Below, one piece after another: positions 6,254 through 13,949 of a stretch of DNA of 18,568 bases. How positions within the stretch are numbered: position 1 is the first letter of the stretch; each line of letters opens with the position of its first letter. A program made the translations under genes and the position numbers. The DNA is from Bacillota bacterium (GTDB lineage Bacteria > Bacillota > Clostridia > Clostridiales > Clostridiaceae), in assembly GCA_023451395.1 (NCBI GenBank), contig JAEXZL010000075.1:1-18568 (forward strand). The letters run 5' to 3'. The notes under the pieces are model-generated. The model had not been told where the DNA came from and did not search any database. It saw nothing but the letters and a program-made list of their open reading frames with translations.

Positions 6254-7618
6254 TTGGCAGTACAAGCTGTTGCACCAAAAGAAAATAAAATGGGCACTAT
6301 GGATGTAAATCCGCTTTTGATTTCTATGGCAGTGCCAATGATGATTTCCATGCTGGTACAAGCATTTTATAATGTTGTAGATAGTATATTTGTTTCAATG
6401 ATAGGGGAATCTGCACTTACCGCTGTTTCTCTTGCCTTTCCAGTGCAAAACTTAATGATTGCCATTGCTGTTGGTACAGGAGTAGGAATAAACGCTCTTT
6501 TATCTAAGAGCCTGGGAGAAAAAAATTATAAGAGAGCTAATGATGCAGCAATGAATGGACTTTTTCTGGCAGCAATAAGTGCCCTGCTTTTTGTGCTTAT
6601 AGGCCTATTTTTCACAAAAAGCTTTTTTGAAACACAAACCTCTGATATGGAAATAGTAGAGCATGGCGTTGCTTATTTAAAAATCTGCTCCATCTTTTCC
6701 TTTGGCCTTTTTGGAAGCATAGCCTTTGAAAGACTTCTGCAATCAACAGGTAAAACTGTATTTACAATGCTTACCCAAGGGACAGGTGCAATAATAAATA
6801 TAATATTAGATCCCATAATGATTTTTGGACTCTTTGGCTTTCCCAAGATGGGGGTTACTGGAGCTGCCTTAGCTACAGTAATAGGACAAATATGTGGTAT
6901 GCTATTGGGACTTTATTTTAATCTAAAGAAGAATCACGAACTTTCCTTAAGATTAAAGGGCTTTAGACCAAAGTTTAAAATAATTAAAAGGATTTACTCC
7001 GTTGGATTTCCATCTATAGTTATGGCTTCCATAGGCTCAGTAATGAATTATGGAATGAATAATATACTTCTAGCCTTTTCATCTACGGCAACGGCAGTCT
7101 TTGGAGTATACTTTAAGCTTCAAAGCTTTATATTCATGCCGGTTTTTGGTCTTAATAACGGTATGGTTCCAATCATTGCATACAACTATGGTGCTAAGAA
7201 TAAGCAAAGAATAACAAAAACCATAGAGCTTTCTATATTATATGCAGTTATAATAATGATTCTAGGCTTTTTAGCATTTCAGTTCATTCCTGACAAACTA
7301 TTGGCTCTATTTAACGCCTCAGAGGATATGCTTAATATAGGAGTCCATGCTTTAAGAAAAATAAGCTTAAGCTTTATTTTTGCAGGCTTCTGCATTGTAG
7401 CAGGTTCTGTATTCCAGGCCTTAGGAAAAGGTTTCTTAAGCTTATGGGTATCTGTAGGTAGACAGCTTATAGCACTTCTTCCCATAGCTTATTTGCTTTC
7501 AAAGACTGGAGATATTAATCTTGTCTGGTGGTCCTTCCCTATAGCAGAGATAGTTTCCCTGCTCCTCAGTGGAATGTTTTTAATACATATATATAGAAGT
7601 GTTATAGCTAAGCTATAG
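6254..7618 (+). CDS. MATE family multidrug/metabolite exporter
   Basis: This is an integral membrane antiporter of the MATE superfamily, which exports cationic drugs or metabolites in exchange for Na+ or H+. The 454 residues contain about twelve hydrophobic helices in two related halves. Typical signatures are present: PLLISMAVPMMISMLVQAFY at the start of helix 1, the helix 2 region LTAVSLAFPVQNL, and the second-half counterpart GFPSIVMASIGSVMNYGMNN, plus GMVPIIAYNYGAKN near the middle of the second half. I prefer the TTG at 6254, with AGGA eight bases upstream, to the ATG at 6245, whose ribosome binding site would touch it. It is monocistronic, with its own promoter and terminator. It is clearly different in sequence from the second MATE gene in this window. 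The substrate cannot be predicted. Confidence 0.9.
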   Translation: MAVQAVAPKENKMGTMDVNPLLISMAVPMMISMLVQAFYNVVDSIFVSMIGESALTAVSLAFPVQNLMIAIAVGTGVGINALLSKSLGEKNYKRANDAAMNGLFLAAISALLFVLIGLFFTKSFFETQTSDMEIVEHGVAYLKICSIFSFGLFGSIAFERLLQSTGKTVFTMLTQGTGAIINIILDPIMIFGLFGFPKMGVTGAALATVIGQICGMLLGLYFNLKKNHELSLRLKGFRPKFKIIKRIYSVGFPSIVMASIGSVMNYGMNNILLAFSSTATAVFGVYFKLQSFIFMPVFGLNNGMVPIIAYNYGAKNKQRITKTIELSILYAVIIMILGFLAFQFIPDKLLALFNASEDMLNIGVHALRKISLSFIFAGFCIVAGSVFQALGKGFLSLWVSVGRQLIALLPIAYLLSKTGDINLVWWSFPIAEIVSLLLSGMFLIHIYRSVIAKL

Positions 7619-7626
7619 CAATTTAA

Positions 7627-7672
7627 AAGGAAGATTCTTCTGCTTTTTGCATGAGCATAAGTAATCTTCCTT
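7627..7672. terminator. Hairpin terminator between MATE and alcohol dehydrogenase genes
   Basis: AAGGAAGATT (7627-7636) pairs perfectly with AATCTTCCTT (7663-7672). The 26-nt loop holds a small inner pairing, TGCT with AGCA. AAAATTTT follows on the plus strand. It lies between two convergent genes, 9 bp after the MATE stop, so it likely acts for both. Confidence 0.6.
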
Positions 7673-7692
7673 AAAATTTTATATTAACCTTC

Positions 7693-8865
7693 CTATAAGG
7701 CTAACCTATAAATTGCCTCTACATCCTTAGGGCCAAGCTTCTTAAAGCCTCCTATTTTGTCCTCTTCCGTTACTCCTAGGTTTCCTACAAGCGTTGGAAT
7801 ATCCTCTTCCTTAGCTCCTAGTTCCTTAAAGGTTAAAGGCATTCCAATGTCTCTTAAAAACTCCTTGAAGCGTTTAATTCCTTCTAAGGCTGTAAGCTCT
7901 GGATTTGCAAAGTTCATATCACAATTCCAAATCCTCACAGCAAATTGAGCAAAACGATTTATATCATGATTCATAACATAGGTCATCCAGGCAGGCATTA
8001 TTACCGCAAGTCCAGCCCCATGAGCTACATCGTATAACCCAGATAATTCATGCTCTATATTATGGCTGCTCCAATCCTGGTCTCTTCCTACCCCACATAT
8101 ATTATTATGAGCCACCATTCCTGCCCACATTATATTTGCTCTTGCTTCATAGTTATCTAAATTCTTTATCACCTTAGGAGCCTCAGTTATCACAGCCTTT
8201 AAAACTCCCTCACAAAGTCTATCTGTTATTTCCACATCCTTGGTATTGGTAAAATAACGTTCACATACATGAGCCATAATATCCGTAATACCGCAGGCCG
8301 TTTGATAAGAATTTAATGTAGTAGTAAACTGGGGATTTAAAATAGAAATCCTTGGACGAAGTGCCTCTCCTGATGCTCCTCTCTTAAGCATACCATCCTC
8401 ATGAGTAATAACTGTATCTGGTGAACCCTCACTGCCTGCTGCAGCTATAGTAAGAACAGTTCCTACAGGAAGTGCATCATTAACAGGCTTCCCATGAATA
8501 TAGTAATCCCAGAAATCCCCTTCATATAAAACTCCTGCAGCTATAGCCTTAGCAGAATCTATTGCACTACCTCCACCTACGGCTAAAATAAAGTCTATGC
8601 CTTCCTTCTTACATAATTCAATACCTTCGTATACTAAACCACTCCTGGGATTTGGCAGTACTCCTCCCAACTCTATAAAGGATATATTCTCCTTTTTTAG
8701 AGATTCAATCACTGATTCAAGGACACCATTTTTCTTAACAGAGCCACCGCCATAATGTATAAGAACCTTAGTACCTCCAAACCTTCTTATGAGCTTTCCT
8801 GTATATTTCTCACTGTCTTTACCAAAGGAAAAATAGGTTGGTGCATAAAACTTAAAATTATCCAT
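7693..8865 (-). CDS. Iron-type (group III) NAD(P)H-dependent alcohol dehydrogenase, butanol dehydrogenase class
   Basis: It probably interconverts aldehydes and primary alcohols with a nicotinamide cofactor, as the butanol dehydrogenases BdhA/BdhB of solventogenic clostridia and E. coli YqhD do. The 390-residue length matches those proteins. An N-terminal nucleotide-binding half contains YGGGSVKKNG (38-47) and GGGSAIDSAKAIAA (97-110). The C-terminal helical half carries metal ligands in the YqhD arrangement: Asp195 and His199 (ITDIMAHVCERYF), His268 (SSHNIEHEL) and His282 (VAHGAGL). The Gly39-Gly-Gly-Ser region resembles NADPH-preferring members, but cofactor choice is uncertain. AAGGGGAG precedes the ATG. 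It lies downstream of carB on the same strand, yet carB's terminator separates them, so it is probably its own unit. Physiologically it may act as a redox sink or an aldehyde detoxifier. Confidence 0.9.
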   Translation of the reverse strand: MDNFKFYAPTYFSFGKDSEKYTGKLIRRFGGTKVLIHYGGGSVKKNGVLESVIESLKKENISFIELGGVLPNPRSGLVYEGIELCKKEGIDFILAVGGGSAIDSAKAIAAGVLYEGDFWDYYIHGKPVNDALPVGTVLTIAAAGSEGSPDTVITHEDGMLKRGASGEALRPRISILNPQFTTTLNSYQTACGITDIMAHVCERYFTNTKDVEITDRLCEGVLKAVITEAPKVIKNLDNYEARANIMWAGMVAHNNICGVGRDQDWSSHNIEHELSGLYDVAHGAGLAVIMPAWMTYVMNHDINRFAQFAVRIWNCDMNFANPELTALEGIKRFKEFLRDIGMPLTFKELGAKEEDIPTLVGNLGVTEEDKIGGFKKLGPKDVEAIYRLAL

Positions 8866-8943
8866 TATATCTCCCCTTCTATTTTTTTTCGTTACTCTAA
8901 TTTTATCACTAATAGCTGATTCTCGGTAATAAAGCCAAATAAT

Positions 8944-8958
8944 TTAATGAACAATTAA
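8944..8958. promoter_or_regulatory. Short palindrome upstream of the alcohol dehydrogenase gene
   Basis: TTAAT-GAACA-ATTAA is a perfect 5-bp inverted repeat about 80 bp before the dehydrogenase start. On the minus strand TTGTTC overlaps it and, 17 bp on, TATTAC could form a weak promoter (about 8950-8922). The palindrome partly resembles the redox repressor Rex site (TTGTTAAnnnnTTAACAA) but matches only in the inner bases. The remainder of the 319-bp gap holds only this and the carB terminator; a short open frame at 9028-9216 is not convincing. Confidence 0.25.
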
Positions 8959-9126
8959 CTTTGTAGAGGTGCGTAACTTTTTACCCGTCGGAACATAGCT
9001 TTCAGTATACCAATGTGTGGTTTATAAATGCATTTTTCTATCCCTAGGCTTTGCTTAATACAACGAATTAATATGCGTTTTTACCTTACAATAAGTTGTG
9101 TTTCTTATATGCTTGAGAATTCTGAA

Positions 9127-9168
9127 GAAAAAAAGAGAAAGCAAAGGGATAATCCGCTTGCTTTCTCT
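9127..9168 (-). terminator. Intrinsic terminator of the carAB operon
   Basis: Read on the minus strand, an 11-bp perfect stem (AGAGAAAGCAA, 9168-9158, paired with 9144-9134; 13-nt loop) is followed at once by seven T residues (9133-9127). It lies 17 bp after the carB stop. This is the textbook form of a Rho-independent terminator and isolates carB from the dehydrogenase gene. Confidence 0.85.
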
Positions 9169-9184
9169 ATCATCATTATTATAT

Positions 9185-12100
9185 TTACATTCTATAAACC
9201 TCAAGGCTCCTTTTAGCTTCCTCACTGCTATACACCTTTGTTGTGTTAACTAGAGCTCTAAGTGTGTCCATGGTAGTTATAACCTCAATATTTTTTTCAA
9301 TGGCAGTTCTTCTTATGATAAAACCATCTCTATGAGAATTATTACCCTTAGTTGGGGTGTTAACTACAAGATCTACCTGAAGACCTTTTATTATATCTAG
9401 AATATTAGGTTCACCATCACTTATCTTCTTAACCTCTTCCGCCTCTATGCCTATGGATTTTAGATATTTTGCAGTACCGCTAGTGCATATAAAGCTGTAT
9501 CCTAATTTCTGAAGCTCCTTAGCTATATATGAGAATTCCTGCTTTTCATTATCATTTATTGTAGCAAGTATCTTTCCTGTTCTTCTTTCAAGTCCCATTT
9601 TAGCTGCAATAAATCCCTTATATAAGGCCTCGTTTATGTCTTTTCCTACTCCTAAAACCTCTCCGGTAGATCTCATTTCAGGTCCTAGGGATACTTCTAC
9701 CCTAGGGAGCTTTTCTGTGGAGAATACCGGAACCTTAACAGCCACAATATCTGGCTCTTTATATATATCTATACCATAGTTAAGCTCCTTAAGCTTCTCT
9801 CCCATCATTACCCTTGTAGCAAGTTCTACAATTGGTACTCCACTTACCTTGCTTATATAAGGCACTGTTCTAGAGGCTCTGGGGTTTACCTCTATGACAT
9901 AAAGCTTTTCCTGATACTCAATGAACTGGATATTTATCATTCCCTTTATTCCTATTTCTATAGCAAGGCTCTTGGTATATTCTAGTATTTTATTCTTTAT
10001 TTCCTTAGAAACATTCTGGGTAGGGTACATGGTTATACTATCCCCTGAGTGAACTCCAGCTCTTTCAAGATGCTCCATTATACCAGGAATTAGAACCTCC
10101 TCACCATCACAGATGGCATCTACCTCTAGTTCTCTTCCCATGAGATATTTGTCTATAAGCACAGGATTTTTCTTATCCTTTTGGAAGGCATTTTCCAAGT
10201 AGTATTTAAGCTGTTCCTTGGTATAGGTTATTTCCATTCCCTGACCCCCTAAAACATAGGAAGGTCTTATAAGAACTGGATATCCAAGCTCCTCAGCTTT
10301 TGCAAGTCCGCTTTCTACATCCCAAATTCCTGTGCCCTTTGGCCTATCTATTCCTAATTTCTCTAATAGAGCCTCAAACTTTTCTCTATCCTCAGCAGCA
10401 TCAATTTGCTCAAAGCTTGTGCCTAATATTTCTATATTCATTTTCTGAAGGAAAGAGGCAAGCTTTATAGCTGTCTGTCCTCCAAATTGAAGTATTACTC
10501 CATAAGGCTTTTCTTTATCAATTATATTTAATATTTCTTCCTCTGTTAAAGGCTCAAAGTACAGCTTGTCTGATATATCAAAGTCAGTACTCACCGTTTC
10601 AGGATTGTTATTTACTATTATGGTTTCTACCCCAAGCTTTTTAAGGGCCTTTACTGCATGAACGGAGGCATAGTCAAATTCTATTCCCTGGCCAATCCTT
10701 ATAGGTCCTGAGCCAACTACCACTACCTTTTTTCTATTGCTTACCTCTACCTCATCATAGCTTTCATAGGTGGAGTAAAAATAAGGAGTTAGGGCATCAA
10801 ACTCTCCGGCACAGGTATCCACCATATTATATACCGGATAAATATTCATTTCTTTTCTTAGCTCGTATATTTTATCTGGGCTTACCTTTAAAAGGTCTCC
10901 TATTCCCTTATCGGAAAAACCTTTCTTTTTTAAATTGTATAGGTATTCCTTAGTTATTTTCTCTAAGGACATAGCTTTTATTTCTTCTTCCAGGTCTATG
11001 ATATTTTTTATCTTTCTTACAAAAAATCTATCAATCCCTGTTATCTGGGATACCATCTCTTCTCTGTAATTTCTTCTTATCATTTCTGCTAAAGCAAAAA
11101 TTCGTTCATCATCGGGAGACATTACCTTTGTTTTTAGTTCCTCTAAGGATTTTGCCTTCATGCTTTTATCCTCTAAAGTAAACCTTCCAAGCTCTAAGGA
11201 ACGAATAGCCTTTAGGAAGGCCTGCTCAAAGCTTGACCCTATAGCCATTACTTCACCGGTAGCCATCATTTTTGTGCCTAATTCTCTTACTGCAGTGGTG
11301 AATTTATCAAAGGGCCATTTAGGTATTTTAACTACTACATAGTCTAAGGATGGTTCAAAGCAGGCAAAGGTCTTCTTTGTTACGGCATTTTTTATCTCAT
11401 CTAAGGAATAGCCCAGAGCAATTTTTGCAGCTACCTTAGCTATGGGATAGCCTGTGGCCTTGGAAGCTAATGCTGAGGATCTACTAACCCTTGGATTTAT
11501 CTCTATAACCCCATATTCAAGGCTATCAGGATTCAAGGCAAACTGAACATTGCAGCCCCCTTCTATTCCAATTGCCTCAATTATCTCTAAGGAAGCTGTC
11601 CTTAGCATTTGATACTCTTTATCGGATAAAGTCTGACTAGGAGCCACAACTATGCTATCTCCCGTATGAATTCCTACAGGGTCTACATTTTCCATGTTGC
11701 ACACGGTTATTTTGTTACCCTTGCCATCTCTCATTACCTCATACTCAACTTCCTTCCAGCCCTTAACACTCTTTTCTAAAAGCACCTGATGGATAGTGCT
11801 TAATTGAAGTCCAGACTCTAATATCTTTATGAGCTCCTCTTCATTATTTGCTATACCTCCTCCAGTTCCTCCTAGAGTATAGGCTGGTCTCACTATTACA
11901 GGGAAGCCTATTTTCTTGCTAAAGGCCATTCCCTCATCTATATTATTAATTATTTCGCTTTCTATACAGGGCTGGTCAATTTTTTTCATTTCTCCTCTAA
12001 AGATTTCTCTATCTTCACCCTTTTTTATAGACTCTATAGAGGTTCCTATTACCTTAACGCTGTATTTATTTAGTATCCCCTTCTCATAAAGCTCCACAGC

Positions 12101-12394
12101 CATATTTAAGCCAGTCTGTCCTCCCATACCTGCTAGAAGACTATCTGGTCTTTCCTTTTCTATAACTCTTTCTAAAAACTCAGCAGTTAGTGGCTCTATA
12201 TAAATTCTGTCTGCTACCTCTCTATCTGTCATTATAGTAGCAGGATTGCTATTAACAAGAACTACTTCAATCCCCTCTTCCTTAAGAGCTCCACAAGCCT
12301 GAGTTCCTGAGTAATCAAATTCTGCTGCCTGTCCTATAACGATTGGGCCAGAGCCTATTACTAATACTTTTTTAATATCTTTATTTAATGGCAT
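9185..12394 (-). CDS. carB: Carbamoyl-phosphate synthase, large (ammonia-using) subunit
   Basis: CarB makes carbamoyl phosphate from bicarbonate, two ATP and ammonia tunnelled from CarA. The 1069 residues match the family and show the internal duplication: each half starts with a nucleotide-fold segment (KVLVIGSGPIVIGQAAEFDY near residue 9; KVVVVGSGPIRIGQGIEFDY near 555) followed by an ATP-grasp domain with its Gly-rich loop (PAYTLGGTGGG; PSYVLGGQGME) and metal-binding N-P-R segment (EINPRVSRSS; EVNPRASRT). The C-terminal MGS-like domain (about 935-1069) keeps TSGTA and NTPTKG, sites that bind effectors such as UMP in characterised enzymes. GAAGGTGAGG precedes the ATG. It follows carA by 25 bp and is controlled by the PyrR-type leader upstream of carA, which ties this copy to pyrimidine rather than arginine synthesis. 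Confidence 0.98.
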   Translation of the reverse strand: MPLNKDIKKVLVIGSGPIVIGQAAEFDYSGTQACGALKEEGIEVVLVNSNPATIMTDREVADRIYIEPLTAEFLERVIEKERPDSLLAGMGGQTGLNMAVELYEKGILNKYSVKVIGTSIESIKKGEDREIFRGEMKKIDQPCIESEIINNIDEGMAFSKKIGFPVIVRPAYTLGGTGGGIANNEEELIKILESGLQLSTIHQVLLEKSVKGWKEVEYEVMRDGKGNKITVCNMENVDPVGIHTGDSIVVAPSQTLSDKEYQMLRTASLEIIEAIGIEGGCNVQFALNPDSLEYGVIEINPRVSRSSALASKATGYPIAKVAAKIALGYSLDEIKNAVTKKTFACFEPSLDYVVVKIPKWPFDKFTTAVRELGTKMMATGEVMAIGSSFEQAFLKAIRSLELGRFTLEDKSMKAKSLEELKTKVMSPDDERIFALAEMIRRNYREEMVSQITGIDRFFVRKIKNIIDLEEEIKAMSLEKITKEYLYNLKKKGFSDKGIGDLLKVSPDKIYELRKEMNIYPVYNMVDTCAGEFDALTPYFYSTYESYDEVEVSNRKKVVVVGSGPIRIGQGIEFDYASVHAVKALKKLGVETIIVNNNPETVSTDFDISDKLYFEPLTEEEILNIIDKEKPYGVILQFGGQTAIKLASFLQKMNIEILGTSFEQIDAAEDREKFEALLEKLGIDRPKGTGIWDVESGLAKAEELGYPVLIRPSYVLGGQGMEITYTKEQLKYYLENAFQKDKKNPVLIDKYLMGRELEVDAICDGEEVLIPGIMEHLERAGVHSGDSITMYPTQNVSKEIKNKILEYTKSLAIEIGIKGMINIQFIEYQEKLYVIEVNPRASRTVPYISKVSGVPIVELATRVMMGEKLKELNYGIDIYKEPDIVAVKVPVFSTEKLPRVEVSLGPEMRSTGEVLGVGKDINEALYKGFIAAKMGLERRTGKILATINDNEKQEFSYIAKELQKLGYSFICTSGTAKYLKSIGIEAEEVKKISDGEPNILDIIKGLQVDLVVNTPTKGNNSHRDGFIIRRTAIEKNIEVITTMDTLRALVNTTKVYSSEEAKRSLEVYRM

Positions 12395-12419
12395 AAGCTT
12401 ACCTCACCTTCTATTTTTA

Positions 12420-13463
12420 TTAGAGAGCTAAAAACTCATCAAAGATTGAATTTATATCCTGTGGTCCAGGGCAGGCCTCTGGGTGGAACTGTACGCTGTA
12501 GATGGGAAGCTCTTCATGTCTCATTCCTTCATTGCTTCCATCATTTAAATTCACATGAGTTTCAATGACTTTCTCTGGAAGTGTTTCAACATAGTAACCA
12601 TGATTTTGAGAGGTTATATATATTTTATCCTTTTTAATATCCCTAACAGGATGGTTGCAGCCCCTGTGTCCAAAGGTAAGCTTTGAGGTTCTGCCTCCTA
12701 AAGCAAGAGCTAGGAGCTGATGGCCAAGACATATTCCTGCTATTGGCTTCTTTCCTATAAGCTCTTTAATATTTTCTATTACCTCTTTTAAATCCTCTGG
12801 ATTTCCTGGCCCATTGGATAAGAATATTAAATCAGGATTTACTTCTAAAACTTTTTCCGGTAAGGTATCTGCAGGAAAAACCGTAAGCTTGCAGCCTCTT
12901 CTTTTAAAGGATCTTATTATATTTTCCTTTATTCCAAAATCCAGCACCGCAACATGCTTCCCTGAGCCTTCTATAATATAGCCTTCCTTGGTGGTAACCT
13001 CCATAACTGCCGAGCTGTTGTCAAATTCCTGAAGCCTTGCATTTATATATTCCTCTGATGGCTTCTCTAAGGTTATAATTCCCTTCATAGTTCCTTTAGT
13101 TCTGATAATTTTTGTTAAAGCTCTAGTATCTATTCCTTCTATGGCCATTATCTTATGATTTTTAAGATAATCATCTAGGGTAAATTCATATCTAAAGTTG
13201 CTAGGGTAATCACAGGCTTCTTTCACAATGAAAGCTCTTACCTTTCCTCCGCAGCTCTCACTATCCTCAAGATTTAAACCGTAATTGCCTATAAGGGGGT
13301 AGGTCATAGTTACCATCTGACCATAATAAGAAGGGTCTGTTAAAACCTCCTGATATCCTGTCATTCCCGTATTAAATACTACCTCCCCTACAGTTTCCTG
13401 TATGTGACCTAAGGCCTTACCTTTAAAAATCACTCCGTTTTCTAATATCAATCTTGCTTCCAT
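12420..13463 (-). CDS. carA: Carbamoyl-phosphate synthase, small (glutamine amidotransferase) subunit
   Basis: CarA hydrolyses glutamine and passes ammonia to CarB. I start it at the ATG at 13463, which gives MEARLILENGVIFKG, the normal CarA N-terminus, and has GGAGG eight bases upstream. The open frame continues 29 codons further to 13550, but that part is hydrophobic, lies inside the leader RNA and overlaps the attenuator hairpin, so it is not coding. The 347 residues comprise the small-subunit N-terminal domain (about 1-150, with FNTGMTGYQEVLTDPSY) and a class I glutamine amidotransferase domain with the catalytic triad Cys245 (GICLGHQ), His327 and Glu329 (QFHPEACPGP). It is the first gene of carAB and follows the PyrR-responsive leader. 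Confidence 0.97.
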   Translation of the reverse strand: MEARLILENGVIFKGKALGHIQETVGEVVFNTGMTGYQEVLTDPSYYGQMVTMTYPLIGNYGLNLEDSESCGGKVRAFIVKEACDYPSNFRYEFTLDDYLKNHKIMAIEGIDTRALTKIIRTKGTMKGIITLEKPSEEYINARLQEFDNSSAVMEVTTKEGYIIEGSGKHVAVLDFGIKENIIRSFKRRGCKLTVFPADTLPEKVLEVNPDLIFLSNGPGNPEDLKEVIENIKELIGKKPIAGICLGHQLLALALGGRTSKLTFGHRGCNHPVRDIKKDKIYITSQNHGYYVETLPEKVIETHVNLNDGSNEGMRHEELPIYSVQFHPEACPGPQDINSIFDEFLAL

Positions 13464-13520
13464 AAATAAAACCTCCAAATAAAGGATTTCAATACATAAT
13501 ATTCTTAAAAGATAAAATAA

Positions 13521-13565
13521 AAGGATAATTAAAAGAATACAAAAAAGCATTCTCTAATTATCCTT
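13521..13565 (-). terminator. Attenuator terminator in the carAB leader
   Basis: On the minus strand AAGGATAATTA (13565-13555) pairs with TAATTATCCTT (13531-13521), with further pairing of AGAAT and ATTCT inside, and is followed by the T-rich tail TTATTTTATC. It lies about 60 bp upstream of the carA start, after the PyrR element, so it would stop transcription before the genes. Its 5' arm is also complementary to the 5' side of the PyrR element, as an attenuation switch requires. Confidence 0.75.
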
Positions 13566-13637
13566 AACTATCCATTATTAAATTCACCGATTATATCAAA
13601 AAAATATTTCTGTACACAACTAATAACAAGCATTATT

Positions 13638-13675
13638 ATACCCCTTCCTGGCCTCACAGGACCAAATTAAAGTAT
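13638..13675 (-). promoter_or_regulatory. PyrR-binding RNA element (anti-antiterminator) in the carAB leader
   Basis: On the minus strand the RNA GGUCCUGUGAGGCC (13663-13650) fits the PyrR recognition consensus ARUCCNGNGAGGYU, allowing G for the first base. GGUC pairs with GGCC around the hexaloop CUGUGA. The purine bulge AGGAAG follows, and a lower stem AUACUUU (13675-13669) pairs with GGGGUAU (13644-13638). In known systems PyrR bound to UMP stabilises this hairpin, which lets the downstream terminator form. No pyrR gene is in the window; it would be encoded elsewhere. Confidence 0.85.
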
Positions 13676-13683
13676 TTGTATAG

Positions 13684-13713
13684 CATAAATTTTGTGCATA
13701 TTTCTTTTATCAA
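13684..13713 (-). promoter_or_regulatory. Likely promoter of the carAB operon
   Basis: On the minus strand TTGATA (13713-13708) is followed after 18 bp by TTTATG (13689-13684), putting the RNA start near 13677, right at the base of the PyrR element stem. An alternative extended -10, TGCTATACA (13685-13677), would start slightly later and trim the lower stem. The position of the leader supports a promoter here, but the exact hexamers are uncertain. Confidence 0.45.
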
Positions 13714-13885
13714 TGAGTTTAAATCATAATAGGTCTAATGTCAATAGAAAAATACGGAAATATAAGAGCCTTTCCTTATTGGAAATTATTAATTAAATTT
13801 AATATAAAGCAACATCAAATAATAATTATGAATAATTTAGACTAATATATGTAGTTTTCTTACCTTTTGCCTAAAATGTTCAAGG

Positions 13886-13921
13886 ATTATTCAACTATTA
13901 TTCAATTGTTTTTGCTATGAT
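13886..13921 (+). promoter_or_regulatory. Promoter region of the second MATE gene with an 11-bp direct repeat
   Basis: ATTATTCAA occurs twice in tandem, 13886-13894 and 13897-13905, with an 11-bp period, just before an extended -10 element TGCTATGAT (13913-13921). No good -35 hexamer stands at 17 bp, so an activator or the extended -10 may compensate. The repeat could be a regulator site. The rest of the 486-bp gap between carA and this gene holds the car leader on the minus strand and nothing else I can identify. Confidence 0.35.
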
Positions 13922-13949
13922 ATAGATAGTACAAAGGAGTTGAAGCTTA

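Noticed and set aside
9028..9216. A 62-codon plus-strand open frame between the dehydrogenase and carB
   Set aside because: It runs through the carB terminator into the carB coding end, has no ribosome binding site and resembles nothing recognisable.
13464..13550. A 29-codon hydrophobic N-terminal extension of CarA that could look like a membrane anchor or signal peptide
   Set aside because: It overlaps the attenuator hairpin and its T-rich tail, lacks a ribosome binding site, and the normal CarA start at 13463 has a strong one.
13464..13740. A T-box or arginine-responsive leader for carAB
   Set aside because: No T-box core sequence is present, whereas the PyrR loop sequence is clear.
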